DNA of 44,527 nt from Pseudomonadota bacterium (GTDB lineage Bacteria; Pseudomonadota; Alphaproteobacteria; Caulobacterales; Caulobacteraceae). Both the position numbers and the translations under genes were made by a program. Numbering within the stretch: position 1 is the first letter of the stretch; each line of letters opens with the position of its first letter. Location: positions 1 through 44,527 of the forward strand of contig JAEYAO010000073.1 in NCBI GenBank assembly GCA_023456105.1, written 5' to 3'. The notes under the pieces were generated by a model, which was not told the DNA's origin, ran no database searches, and worked only from the letters and a program-made list of their open reading frames with translations. Below, in pieces: positions 1 to 8,027 of the stretch.

Positions 1-151
1 GGCCACGACCGGACCCACGACCGGTCAGGCGCCCGCCGCCCAGACCCAGCCGGTGGGCGCGACCGCCGACATTCCGCAGAACCCGACCGAGCCGGCGACC
101 ACGCCGGCCCAGCCCGCCGCGCCGGCCGCCGCCGCGCCGGCCGCCCAGTAA
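1..151 (+). CDS. ctaC: C-terminal tail of cytochrome c oxidase subunit II (partial)
   Basis: An open frame enters from the left edge (first full codon at 2) and ends at TAA 149-151. The 49 visible codons are almost all Ala, Pro, Thr and Gln, a low-complexity tail. It contains no catalytic residue, so the identification rests on position: it stops 17 bases before ctaD, where ctaC (coxB) lies in alphaproteobacterial oxidase operons, and such subunit II proteins often carry Ala/Pro-rich C-terminal extensions. If correct, the tail would extend into the periplasm beyond the CuA domain. The reading frame is certain; the product is an inference from gene order. Confidence 0.7.
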   Translation, partial: ATTGPTTGQAPAAQTQPVGATADIPQNPTEPATTPAQPAAPAAAAPAAQ

Positions 152-168
152 GAGGCGAGCAGAGATCC

Positions 169-1848
169 ATGGCTGACGCGACCCTTCATCCGCGCGACGT
201 TCACGCAGACCAGCACCATCCGGCCGACCACGGCCACAAGATGGGCTTCTTCACCCGCTGGTTCATGTCCACCAACCACAAGGACATCGGCCTGCTGTAC
301 CTGGGCTTCGCGATCTTCGCGGGCCTTTTGGGCGGCGCCCTGTCCGGCCTGATCCGCTGGGAGCTGGCCGAGCCGGGCATTCAGCTGTTCCGCGAGGGCT
401 CGATCATCCAGAACCTCGGCCTCGTGGAGGCCTCCAAGCACGGCTACAACGTCACCGTCACGGCCCACGCCCTGATCATGGTGTTCTTTGTGGTCATGCC
501 GGCGACGATGGGGGGCTTCGCCAACTACTTCACCCCGATCATGATCGGGGCGCCGGACATGGCCTTTCCGCGCCTGAACAACATCTCGTTCTGGCTGCTG
601 TTCTTCGCCTTTCTGCTGCTGTGCCTGAGCCTGTTCGTGGACGGCGGACCGGGGCGCGGCTTCGGAGGCGGCTGGACGGCCTATCCGCCCTTGTCGACCA
701 CCGGCCACACCGGGCCGTCGTTCGATCTGGCCATCTTCGCCCTGCACGTGGCGGGCGCCAGCTCGATCCTGGGCGCGATCAACTTCATCACCACCATCTT
801 CAACATGCGCGCGCCCGGCATGACCCTGCACCGCATGCCGCTGTTCGCCTGGGGCGTGCTGATCACGGCCTTCCTGCTGCTGCTGTCGCTGCCGGTGCTG
901 GCGGGCGCCATCACCATGCTGCTGACGGACCGCAACTTCGGCACCTCCTTCTTCAACCCGGCCGGCGGCGGCGACCCGGTGATGTACCAGCACCTGTTCT
1001 GGTTCTTCGGCCATCCCGAAGTGTACATCATGATCCTGCCGGGCTTCGGCATCATCAGCCACATCGTCTCGACCTTCAGCCGCAAGCCGATCTTCGGCTA
1101 TCTGGCGATGGCCTATGCGATGGTGGCGATCGGCTTCATCGGCTTCATCGTGTGGGCGCACCACATGTACACGGTGGGCATGAGCATCAATCTGCGCGCC
1201 TATTTCGTGGCCGCGACCATGATCATCGCCGTGCCGACGGGGGTGAAGATCTTCAGCTGGATCGCCACCATGTGGGGCGGCTCCATCAGCTTCAAGACGC
1301 CCATGCTGTGGGCGATCGGCTTCATCTTCCTGTTCACCGTCGGCGGCGTGACCGGCGTGGTGCTGTCCAACGCCGGCATCGACTACAGCCTGCACGACAC
1401 CTATTATGTCGTGGCGCACTTCCACTATGTGCTGTCGCTTGGCGCCATCTTCTCGATCTTCGCGGGCTTCTACTACTGGTTCGAGAAGATGTTCGGGGTG
1501 AAGTACAACGAGTTCCTGGGCGCCGCGCACTTCTGGATCATGTTCGTGGGGGTCAACCTGGTGTTCTTCCCGCAACACTTCCTGGGCCTGCAGGGCATGC
1601 CGCGCCGATACATCGACTATCCCGAGGCCTACACCCTGTGGAATCAGGTGTCGTCGTGGGGCTATGTGGTCACCATCGTCGGCGTCGGCGTCTTCCTGCT
1701 GATGCTGCTGGAGGCCGCCGTGCGTCGCCGCAAGGGCGTCGCCAATCCGTGGGGCGAAGGCGCCACCACCCTGGAGTGGACCCTGTCCTCGCCGCCGCCG
1801 CAGCACCAGTTCAACGAACTGCCGGTGGTCACGGCCGAGAAGCATTGA
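169..1848 (+). CDS. ctaD: Cytochrome c oxidase subunit I (aa3 type)
   Basis: Catalytic subunit of the aa3-type terminal oxidase; it reduces O2 to water at the heme a3-CuB centre in the inner membrane and pumps protons. The 559-residue protein has about 12 hydrophobic segments. The signature ligands are present: His100 (low-spin heme a), His282 with Tyr286 in HPEVY (CuB and the cross-linked Tyr), His331-His332, and His417/His419 in the AHFHY segment. The N-terminal 25 residues are His/Asp-rich, which is common in this group. The ATG at 169 follows a purine-rich stretch (GAGCAGAG) and lies 17 bases after the presumed ctaC stop, so the two are probably cotranscribed. Length and motifs match the family fully. 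Confidence 0.98.
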   Translation: MADATLHPRDVHADQHHPADHGHKMGFFTRWFMSTNHKDIGLLYLGFAIFAGLLGGALSGLIRWELAEPGIQLFREGSIIQNLGLVEASKHGYNVTVTAHALIMVFFVVMPATMGGFANYFTPIMIGAPDMAFPRLNNISFWLLFFAFLLLCLSLFVDGGPGRGFGGGWTAYPPLSTTGHTGPSFDLAIFALHVAGASSILGAINFITTIFNMRAPGMTLHRMPLFAWGVLITAFLLLLSLPVLAGAITMLLTDRNFGTSFFNPAGGGDPVMYQHLFWFFGHPEVYIMILPGFGIISHIVSTFSRKPIFGYLAMAYAMVAIGFIGFIVWAHHMYTVGMSINLRAYFVAATMIIAVPTGVKIFSWIATMWGGSISFKTPMLWAIGFIFLFTVGGVTGVVLSNAGIDYSLHDTYYVVAHFHYVLSLGAIFSIFAGFYYWFEKMFGVKYNEFLGAAHFWIMFVGVNLVFFPQHFLGLQGMPRRYIDYPEAYTLWNQVSSWGYVVTIVGVGVFLLMLLEAAVRRRKGVANPWGEGATTLEWTLSSPPPQHQFNELPVVTAEKH

Positions 1849-1861
1849 GGCCAGGCGTCCT

Positions 1862-2140
1862 GTGCCGAACACAGGTTTGAAGCAGCGGTCCCCGTCACGC
1901 AGAGCGACGGCGACCGCTCTTCTTCTTGTCTCGGCCGCTTTGACCGCCGCGACCTTCGCGTTCGCAGCGGAGGGGCTTGAAACCAAGTGGCTGAAAGTGG
2001 CCGCGATGCTGTCTTGGCTCATCGCGACGCTCGTCGGTCCCAGGGCGAGCCGGCCCAGCGACCTGCTGCATGATCGTTATCTCCAACTGCACCTGATCAC
2101 CTCGTTGGCGATCATTCTTCGGGCGGTGTCGGTCGAATAG
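1862..2140 (+). CDS. Small hypothetical membrane protein
   Basis: A 92-codon frame with a GTG start, 13 bases after ctaD. I do not recognise the family. Residues 16-36 and about 45-59 are hydrophobic and could form two membrane helices separated by a short charged loop; the N-terminus is basic (RSPSRRA), which suggests a cytoplasmic N-terminus. Its base composition is visibly less GC-rich than ctaD or ctaB, and codon third positions are less biased. It may be a genuine accessory protein of the oxidase operon, a decayed remnant, or a chance ORF. A GAGG run just upstream of the GTG gives weak ribosome binding support. The 91 bases from its end to ctaB hold no other gene. Confidence 0.45.
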   Translation: MPNTGLKQRSPSRRATATALLLVSAALTAATFAFAAEGLETKWLKVAAMLSWLIATLVGPRASRPSDLLHDRYLQLHLITSLAIILRAVSVE

Positions 2141-2231
2141 CGGCGACGCAGTTGCGAGCCGGCGTGTTTTTCCCCGTCGCCGGACAGTTGGTCCCGGCGA
2201 CACGGCGGGTCGATCGGAGTAGACAGCGCGC

Positions 2232-3224
2232 ATGGCGCATAGCGAGGCGAGACAGGAAGGGCGGACCAGGGCGATCTCGACCGCGCAGCCGGAGGATTTC
2301 TTCCAGCTGCTGAAGCCCCGCGTCATGTCTCTGGTGGTGTTCACCGCCGCGACCGGCCTGATCGTGGCCCAGAATCGCGGCGGCGGTAGCCTGCATCCGC
2401 TGGCCGCCGCGATCGCGATCCTGTGCATCGCCTGCGGAGCGGGCGCGGCCGGCGCGCTGAACATGGCGCTGGAGGGCGAGACCGACGCCCTGATGCGGCG
2501 CACGCGCGGACGGCCTGTGGCGGCCGGGCGGGTGCGCGGCCACGACGCCATGGCGTTCGGCGTCATCCTGTCGGTGTTCTCGGTGATGCTGCTGGGCATG
2601 ACCGCCAACTGGCTGGCGGCGGGTTTGCTCGCCATGACGGTGGTCTATTACGCCGGCTTCTACACCCTGCTGCTGAAGCGCAGGACGCCGCAGAACATCG
2701 TCATCGGCGGGGCGGCGGGCGCCTTTCCGCCGGTGATCGGCTGGGCGGCGGCGACGGGTTCCGCGCCCTGGCAGGCGTGGCTGCTGTTTTTGATCATCTT
2801 TCTGTGGACGCCGCCGCACAGCTGGGCGCTGGCGCTGTATTCGGCCGGCGACTACGCCAAGGCCGGCATTCCGATGATGCCGGTGGCGCGGGGCGCGCGC
2901 TCGACCCGCCTGCAGATCCTGATCTATTCGCTGCTGTTCACGCCTGTCGCCATCGCGCCGGGAATCGTGGGGCCGGGCGGGGCCATCTACCTGACGGTGG
3001 CGGTCGCTGGCGGCCTGGCGTTCCTGCTGCTGGCGTGGCGGCTGTTCCGCTCACGCGCCGGCGACGAGCCGGACAAGGCGGAGGCCGTGGGGCGCGAGGC
3101 CGCCTTGTACGACGTGCGCGCGCAGGCCAAGCCGGCGCGCGACCTGTTCGCCTTTTCGATCCTGTATCTGATGGCCCTGTTTGCGGCGCTCTTGGTCGAG
3201 GCGCTGCCGGGGGTGGGAGGCTGA
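2232..3224 (+). CDS. ctaB: Protoheme IX farnesyltransferase (heme O synthase)
   Basis: Transfers a farnesyl group from farnesyl diphosphate to the vinyl group of heme B to make heme O, the precursor of heme A for ctaD. It belongs to the UbiA prenyltransferase superfamily. The 330-residue polytopic protein shows the first Asp-rich motif at about residues 77-95 (N-x7-D-x3-RRT followed by RP) and a second conserved block with Gly-Asp-Tyr and Pro-Met-Met-Pro near residue 215. Its length is normal. It sits between ctaD and ctaG as in many alphaproteobacteria. The start at ATG 2232 is the first in frame and leaves an N-terminal cytoplasmic tail of about 20 residues. Confidence 0.97.
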   Translation: MAHSEARQEGRTRAISTAQPEDFFQLLKPRVMSLVVFTAATGLIVAQNRGGGSLHPLAAAIAILCIACGAGAAGALNMALEGETDALMRRTRGRPVAAGRVRGHDAMAFGVILSVFSVMLLGMTANWLAAGLLAMTVVYYAGFYTLLLKRRTPQNIVIGGAAGAFPPVIGWAAATGSAPWQAWLLFLIIFLWTPPHSWALALYSAGDYAKAGIPMMPVARGARSTRLQILIYSLLFTPVAIAPGIVGPGGAIYLTVAVAGGLAFLLLAWRLFRSRAGDEPDKAEAVGREAALYDVRAQAKPARDLFAFSILYLMALFAALLVEALPGVGG

Positions 3225-3229
3225 CCGCC

Positions 3230-3475
3230 ATGATCACGCTGAGCCCCGAAGAGCTGGCGGCCCGCAAGCGGCGCAACCTGTGGATCGCGCTGGGGCTGGT
3301 CGGCTTCATCCTGCTGGTGTTCACCACCACCGTGCTGCGGCTGCACCAGAACCAGGACGACGCGGCGGCCACGGCCGAGCGCATGCGGGCCCAGGAGGCG
3401 GCGGGCACGAGCTTCTCCCCGCCCAGCGGCGCGCCGACGCAGTCCGTCGCCGCCCGGCCGGAGACGCAGCGGTGA
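3230..3475 (+). CDS. CoxF-like small single-pass membrane protein of the oxidase operon
   Basis: An 81-residue protein encoded 5 bases after ctaB and overlapping ctaG by four bases (GTGA at 3472-3475), so it is almost certainly translated with both. It has a short cytoplasmic Glu/Arg/Lys-rich N-terminus, one transmembrane helix at about residues 17-36, and a polar, Ala/Pro/Ser-rich tail. Between ctaB and ctaG many alphaproteobacteria carry a small membrane protein of this shape, called CoxF or annotated as a cytochrome oxidase assembly protein; the sequence itself has no catalytic motif. The role in oxidase assembly is inferred from position and topology. Confidence 0.8.
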   Translation: MITLSPEELAARKRRNLWIALGLVGFILLVFTTTVLRLHQNQDDAAATAERMRAQEAAGTSFSPPSGAPTQSVAARPETQR

Positions 3476-4005
3476 ACCGCAAGAACCTGATCGCCCTCGC
3501 CTGCGTGCTGGGCGTCATGGGCATGACGGGCGCGGCGTTCGCGGCCGTGCCGCTGTACCGCCTGTTCTGCCAGGTGACCGGCTTCGACGGCACGACCATG
3601 CGGGCGGACAAGGCCTCCGACGTGGTGCTGGACGAGACGGTGCTGGTGCGGTTCGACACAAACGTGCGCGACCTGCCGATGCGGTTCCGCGCCGAACAGG
3701 TCAGCCAGCGGGTGCGGATCGGCGCCACCGGCATGGCCTATTTCGACGTCACCAACACCTCGGATCAGCCGATCCAGGCGACCGCCGCCTATAATGTCGT
3801 GCCGGAGCGGGCGGGCCCCTATTTCCAGAAGCTGCAATGCTTCTGCTTCGACGGCCAGACCATCGCGCCGGGCGAGACGCGCCAGTTCCCCGTGCAGTAT
3901 TTCGTGGCCCCCGAGATCGCCACCGACCGTGAGGCGAAGGGGGTGAAGGAGATCACCCTGTCCTACACCTTCTATCCGACCAAGGACGCGCCAGAGGCGG
4001 GCTGA
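3472..4005 (+). CDS. ctaG: Cytochrome c oxidase assembly protein CtaG/Cox11
   Basis: Copper chaperone that delivers Cu(I) to the CuB site of subunit I. From the GTG at 3472 the protein is 177 residues long, the usual family length. It has one N-terminal membrane anchor (about residues 6-26) and a periplasmic domain with the diagnostic copper-binding CFCF motif at residues 123-126. A longer frame runs upstream but lies inside the small gene before it, and the GTGA stop/start overlap decides for 3472. The last codons form the left arm of a perfect 11-base inverted repeat (separate entry). Confidence 0.96.
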   Translation: MNRKNLIALACVLGVMGMTGAAFAAVPLYRLFCQVTGFDGTTMRADKASDVVLDETVLVRFDTNVRDLPMRFRAEQVSQRVRIGATGMAYFDVTNTSDQPIQATAAYNVVPERAGPYFQKLQCFCFDGQTIAPGETRQFPVQYFVAPEIATDREAKGVKEITLSYTFYPTKDAPEAG

Positions 4006-4041
4006 ACGAGTTTGTGGCGATCTGGCGGCGCGCCTCTGGCG
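3989..4041 (+). repeat. 11-bp perfect inverted repeat across the ctaG stop codon
   Basis: CGCCAGAGGCG at 3989-3999 is exactly complementary to CGCCTCTGGCG at 4031-4041, with a 31-base loop that contains the ctaG stop. No T-run follows, so a simple intrinsic terminator is unlikely. A transcript would fold into a stable stem between ctaG and ctaE, which could protect an mRNA end or reduce read-through and so set the ratio of assembly factor to subunit III. The structure is seen; its function is a guess. Confidence 0.6.
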
Positions 4042-4113
4042 TGGCGGAAAAGGCGGCGGTATAGCTGAAAAGAAAAGGCGGCTATGTCGCCTGACGAGGG
4101 GAGAGGGACTCGC

Positions 4114-5019
4114 ATGGCCGACGCGCACGCCAAGCCGCACCACGATTATCACCTGGTGGATCCCAGCATCTGGCCGTTCGTGTCGTCGTTCGCCGCATTC
4201 GTGATGTTCCTGGGCGCCGTGGTCTGGATGCGCGGCCTGGTTCCCGCCGGAAACGACGTCGCCGGACAGCTGCTGAGCGACGGCAAGCCGGCCCTGTTCT
4301 TCGCCGGTCTGGCGGGGGTGCTGATCTGCATGGCCGGCTGGTGGTCGGACGTGATCAAGGAAGGCCGCGCGGGCGATCATACGCCGGTGGTGTCGCTGGG
4401 CCTGCGCTACGGCATGATCCTGTTCATCGCCTCGGAGGTGATGTTCTTTGTCGCCTTCTTCTGGATGTTCTTCGACATGGCCCTGTTCCACGAGAGCCGG
4501 GCTCTGACGCCGGAGGTGGGGGCCTGGGCCGACACCGCCGCCGCCTGGTCCACCTGGCCGCCGCAGGGGGTGGAGGTGCTGAGCCCCTGGCAACTGCCGC
4601 TGCTGAACACCGTGACCCTGCTGCTCAGCGGCTGCACCGTCACCTGGGCGCACCATGCGGTGCAGGTGGGCGACCGGGCCGGGGCCAAGCTCGCGCTGAT
4701 CATCACCGTGGCCCTGGGGGTGCTGTTCACCTTCGTGCAGGCCTATGAGTACAACCACATCCTCCACGAGAACCTGTTCTTCAACGAAGAGGCGCTGAAC
4801 TCGGGCCTGTACGGGTCGGTGTTCTTCCTGGCCACGGGCTTTCACGGTTTCCACGTGCTGGTGGGCACCATCTTCCTGGCCGTGTGCCTGCTGCGCCTGC
4901 TGAAGGGGCATCTGACGCCCGAGAAGCATTTCGGCTTCGAGGCGGCGGCCTGGTACTGGCACTTCGTGGACGTGGTGTGGCTGTTCCTGTTCGCCTTCGT
5001 CTACGTCGTCTTCGGTTGA
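4114..5019 (+). CDS. ctaE: Cytochrome c oxidase subunit III
   Basis: Structural subunit of aa3 oxidase with seven predicted membrane helices; it stabilises the catalytic core and proton uptake. The protein ends with the typical WYWHFVDVVW block and a short hydrophobic C-terminus, and has the conserved EVMFF and FHGFHV segments. An upstream ATG at 4084 would add ten residues, but the purine run GAGGGGAGAGG at 4096-4106 lies at ribosome-binding distance from the ATG at 4114, so I chose 4114 (301 residues). It is separated from ctaG by 108 bases holding the inverted repeat, and from SURF1 by the palindromic repeat element at 5040-5160. Confidence 0.95.
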   Translation: MADAHAKPHHDYHLVDPSIWPFVSSFAAFVMFLGAVVWMRGLVPAGNDVAGQLLSDGKPALFFAGLAGVLICMAGWWSDVIKEGRAGDHTPVVSLGLRYGMILFIASEVMFFVAFFWMFFDMALFHESRALTPEVGAWADTAAAWSTWPPQGVEVLSPWQLPLLNTVTLLLSGCTVTWAHHAVQVGDRAGAKLALIITVALGVLFTFVQAYEYNHILHENLFFNEEALNSGLYGSVFFLATGFHGFHVLVGTIFLAVCLLRLLKGHLTPEKHFGFEAAAWYWHFVDVVWLFLFAFVYVVFG

Positions 5020-5039
5020 TCGCAGGGCGGGTCTCGCGA

Positions 5040-5160
5040 TCCTCCCCCCATGGGGGAGGGGGACCATGCGCAGCATGGAGGAGGGGGAACCTTCTCCCGC
5101 CGTGCGGCGACGAGACCCCCTCCACCGCTTCGCGGTTCCCCGCGCCTGAGGGGGGAGGAG
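5040..5160. repeat. Palindromic GC-rich repeat, copy 1 (intergenic, ctaE-SURF1)
   Basis: About 121 bases. The outer end CCTCCCCCCATGGGGGAGG is a near-perfect palindrome; the first 29 bases from 5037 are identical to copy 2 at 24139. Inside lie two hairpins: CCATGC-GCA-GCATGG (5063-5077) on the left and ACCGC-TTC-GCGGT on the right (about 5123-5135), each flanked by a C-rich or G-rich tract, so the whole element can fold into a larger cruciform. The right end GGGGGGAGGAG doubles as the ribosome binding site of SURF1. It fills nearly all of the 148 bases between the genes. Confidence 0.85.
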
Positions 5161-5167
5161 CGTTCTA

Positions 5168-5872
5168 GTGCTGAGACGCTTTCCGTGGCTGCTGACGGCC
5201 TTGGTGCTGCCCCTGGTCGGCGTGCTGGTCGCGCTGGGCGTGTGGCAGGTCGAGCGGCTGCGCTGGAAAGAAGGCTTGATCGATGCGGCGGCGGCGGCGC
5301 AGGGCCGCCCGCCCGCGCCGCTGGCCGAGGTGCTGGCGGGGGGCGCGCCCGAGTTCCGGCGCGTGATCGTCGCCTGCCCAGGCCTCGCCACCGCGCCGTT
5401 CGTCGAACTGCAGAGCATCCTGGAGGGAGAGGCGGGCGTGCGGCTGGTGTCGGCGTGCCGGCCGGCGGAAGAGGCCTTCACCCTGCTGGTCGATCGGGGG
5501 TTCATCGCCGACGGGGTGGCGACGCGGCCGCGCGTGCTGCCCTCCACCCTGCCGGGCGTGATCGTAGGCGAGTTGCGCACGTCGCCGGAGCCCGCGGCCC
5601 TGGCGCCGCCGCCGGCGAACGGACGCTTCTACACCCGTGACGGCCCCGCCATGGCGCGGGCGCTGGGCGTCCAGGGGGCGCTCAGGCCCGAGGTGGCGTT
5701 CGCGGTCAGCACCGCCAACCCCGAGACGCCGGCCCTTCGCCCCTCCGCGCCGCCCCCGGCGTTTTCGAACAACCACCTGGGTTACGCCCTGACGTGGTTC
5801 GGACTGGCGATCGCGCTGGTCGGCTTCTATGCAGCGCTGCTGCGTCGCCGTTTGAAGAAAGACCTCTCCTGA
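5168..5872 (+). CDS. SURF1 family cytochrome oxidase biogenesis protein
   Basis: SURF1 proteins assist heme A insertion and assembly of subunit I. The 234-residue protein has the family topology: a membrane helix at each end (about residues 7-27 and 207-227) with a periplasmic domain between, and the conserved GVWQ...RLRWKEGLI start and NNHLGYALTWFGLA end. The start is a GTG at 5168, seven bases after the GGAGGAG end of the palindromic repeat, which makes it the only gene here whose ribosome binding site clearly comes from a repeat together with the dehydrogenase at 25332-26495. Its stop overlaps the probable start of the M16 peptidase. Confidence 0.93.
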   Translation: MLRRFPWLLTALVLPLVGVLVALGVWQVERLRWKEGLIDAAAAAQGRPPAPLAEVLAGGAPEFRRVIVACPGLATAPFVELQSILEGEAGVRLVSACRPAEEAFTLLVDRGFIADGVATRPRVLPSTLPGVIVGELRTSPEPAALAPPPANGRFYTRDGPAMARALGVQGALRPEVAFAVSTANPETPALRPSAPPPAFSNNHLGYALTWFGLAIALVGFYAALLRRRLKKDLS

Positions 5873-7137
5873 CCCATCGTCTTCACACCTTGTCCAACGG
5901 CGTGCGCGTCCTGTGCGATCCCATGCCGGGCCTCAAGACCCTGGCGGTCGTCGTGGCCGTGAAGGGCGGCGCGCGTTGGGAGGACGAGGCGCGATCCGGC
6001 TGGTCGCACCTGCTGGAGCACCTGGTGTTCAAGGGCGCGGGCGACATGGCCGCGCGCGAGATCGTGGAGCGGATCGAGGCGGAGGGCGGCTCCATCAACG
6101 CCGCCACCGGCTATGAGCGCACCAGCTTCGAGGTGCGGGGCCTGCAAGGCTCGCTCGGCCTGTCGATGCAGGTGCTGTCGGACCTGCTGTTCCGGCCGAC
6201 GCTCGATCCCGACGAGATCGAGCGCGAAAAGGACGTGGTCGCCCAGGAGATCGCCGAGGCCTTCGACACACCCGACGACCACGTGTTCGAAATGGCCCAG
6301 ACCCAGGCCTTCGCCGGCCAGCCGCTGGGCCGGCCGATCCTGGGGTCGAACGACAGCCTTCGGCCGGTGGACCGCGAGGGGATCGAGGGCTGGCGGCGCG
6401 CGCTGTATGCGCCCGAGCGGATGGTGGTCACGGCGTCGGGCGCCGTGGACGAGGCCGAGCTGCTGGCGCTGGCCGAGCGTTGGTTCGGGGCGGAGGCGCG
6501 GTCGGGTGATCGGGCGGCGCCGGAGGCCGCGCGCTTCACCGGCGGTCATGACCGGCTCAACCGCCGCATCGAGCAGTCCAACCTGGTGTTTCAACTGCCC
6601 GGCCTGGCCGCGACCGATCCGGCGCTGCCGGCGATGCGGTTGTTCGGCGAGATCCTCGGCGGAGGCATGGCGTCTCGCCTGTTCCAGAGCGCGCGCGAGG
6701 AGCGGGGGCTGGCCTACGCCATCGACGCCTACCAGGAAGCCTATGAGGACACGGGCGTGCTCGGCGTCTATGCGGGCGCGGCGGCGGACCGGGCCGTGGC
6801 TCTGGCGGAAGTCGCCGCCGCCGAGGTGCGCGGGCTGGTCGAGCAGGGGCCCACGGACGCCGAACTGTCGCGCGCCAAGGCGGTGCTGAAGGGCGGGCTC
6901 TGGATGGCCGACGAGAATCCGATGAGCCGGGCGGGACGTGCGGCGGCCCAGACGCTGATCTTCGGCACGCCGGTTCCGACCGACGTCTCGGTGGAGCAGA
7001 TGGAGGCGGTCACGGCCGACGACCTGCGGGCCGTCGGCGCGCGGCTGCTGGAGGGCGGAAGGGCGGCCACGGCGGTCTTGGGACCAAGAGCGGGCGCCCC
7101 GGCCGGCGAGGCCTTCTCCCGCGCGCTGTTCGCCTAG
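5794..7137 (+). CDS. M16 family zinc metallopeptidase (processing peptidase-like)
   Basis: Single-chain protease of the pitrilysin/mitochondrial-processing-peptidase family. The inverted zinc motif HLLEH is at residues 72-76 counted from the ATG at 5794, with the distal conserved Glu about 76 residues later in the VVAQEI segment, and a second M16 domain with the usual loss of catalytic residues follows. Start choice is uncertain: the ATG at 5794 would overlap SURF1 by 79 bases and adds a non-conserved leader, while family homology begins at THRLHTLSNG. The only start-like codon there is CTG 5869-5871, which overlaps the SURF1 stop as CTGA. The stop TAG shares the palindrome CTAG with the stop of the convergent hydrolase gene. 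Confidence 0.92.
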   Translation: MVRTGDRAGRLLCSAAASPFEERPLLTHRLHTLSNGVRVLCDPMPGLKTLAVVVAVKGGARWEDEARSGWSHLLEHLVFKGAGDMAAREIVERIEAEGGSINAATGYERTSFEVRGLQGSLGLSMQVLSDLLFRPTLDPDEIEREKDVVAQEIAEAFDTPDDHVFEMAQTQAFAGQPLGRPILGSNDSLRPVDREGIEGWRRALYAPERMVVTASGAVDEAELLALAERWFGAEARSGDRAAPEAARFTGGHDRLNRRIEQSNLVFQLPGLAATDPALPAMRLFGEILGGGMASRLFQSAREERGLAYAIDAYQEAYEDTGVLGVYAGAAADRAVALAEVAAAEVRGLVEQGPTDAELSRAKAVLKGGLWMADENPMSRAGRAAAQTLIFGTPVPTDVSVEQMEAVTADDLRAVGARLLEGGRAATAVLGPRAGAPAGEAFSRALFA

Positions 7138-7973
7138 GCGGGCTGAAGCTGCAAACCGGCCTCCGCCTCGGCGATCAGGTCTCGGTCGTCCACCTGCCAG
7201 GGATGGAAGTCGGGCCGGTAGAAGGCGAGGTAGTCGCCCAGCATCCGGCGATACAGGCCCGGCTTCAGCCACAGCCAGCGGAACAGGCCGAAGCGCGCCT
7301 TCCAGCCGGTGATCCCGTCCTGCTCCAGCAGCATCAGCGTGGTCTCGCGCACCGTCTTGGTGAACAGCAGGGTGGTCAGCAGCATGGCCCAGCGACGGAT
7401 GCTCCAGCGCCGCCACGGCGAGAGGTTGCGCGCCGCATGCATGAAGACGTCATAGGCCACGCCCTTGTGCTCGATCTCCTCGATCGAATGCCAGCGCCAC
7501 AGCTGCGCCAAGTTCTCGGGCGCGCCGTCGAGGAAGGCCGAGTCTGCCAGCAGCCGGTGGGCGAAGGCGGCGGTGAAATGCTCCAGCGCCATGGTGGCCG
7601 CCAGCTGCGCCAGAGCGGGCCTGGCGCGCGCCACGTCCAGCCGCGCGTTAACATAGGCCTCGATGGCGGCGGTCTGGTAGCCGGCGCGGGCGGTGATCTC
7701 GTTGAAGGCGATGTGCTCGCGCGTGTGGGCGCCTTCTTGGGCGGTGAAGGCGCGGATGTCGGCGGCGAGGTGCGGCGGCGCATCCTTGGCGAAGCGGCGC
7801 ACCGATTGGATAAAGAAGCGCTCGCCGTCCGGGAACGTCAGGCTGAGGGCGTTCAGCACGGCCGTGCCGTAGGGGTCGCCGTTCAGCCACCAGCGTGGCG
7901 TGGGCGCGTCCCGGTCGATAAACAGGGGGCGCGGCTTGATCTCGAGGTCGGCGGGCGAGGCGTGGACGGTCAT
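7134..7973 (-). CDS. Metal-dependent hydrolase-like protein (PF10118 type)
   Basis: A 279-residue, mostly helical protein that I place in the family annotated as predicted metal-dependent hydrolase. Three acidic/His clusters are visible: an EGAHTREH segment, a LEHF segment and an EEIEHKG segment. Together they resemble the Glu-x-x-His ligand sets of helical-bundle diiron proteins; this resemblance is my inference, and no substrate is known. A longer frame starts at 8027, but AGGAG lies seven bases before the ATG at 7973, so I use that. It is divergent from the TetR gene and probably repressed by it through the dyad at 8013-8026. Its stop overlaps the M16 stop. Confidence 0.85.
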   Translation of the reverse strand: MTVHASPADLEIKPRPLFIDRDAPTPRWWLNGDPYGTAVLNALSLTFPDGERFFIQSVRRFAKDAPPHLAADIRAFTAQEGAHTREHIAFNEITARAGYQTAAIEAYVNARLDVARARPALAQLAATMALEHFTAAFAHRLLADSAFLDGAPENLAQLWRWHSIEEIEHKGVAYDVFMHAARNLSPWRRWSIRRWAMLLTTLLFTKTVRETTLMLLEQDGITGWKARFGLFRWLWLKPGLYRRMLGDYLAFYRPDFHPWQVDDRDLIAEAEAGLQLQPA

Positions 7974-8012
7974 GGCGTCGGCTCCTGATCGGATCTGGAA
8001 GATGGATATAAC

Positions 8013-8027
8013 TGACAACCATGTCAA
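8013..8027. promoter_or_regulatory. Probable TetR operator and hydrolase promoter -35
   Basis: TGACA-ACCA-TGTCA (8013-8026) is a perfect five-base inverted repeat, extending imperfectly to eight bases per arm. It covers the ATG of the TetR gene at 8021. On the minus strand the right arm reads TTGACA (8027-8022), a consensus -35, though the -10 seventeen bases further on (CATCTT) is weak. A dimer bound here would block both divergent genes, as expected for an autoregulating TetR protein. Dyad seen; binding inferred. Confidence 0.65.

Noticed and set aside
2938..5580. An 880-codon minus-strand frame
   Set aside because: Antisense across ctaB, ctaG, ctaE and SURF1, all of which are certain genes.
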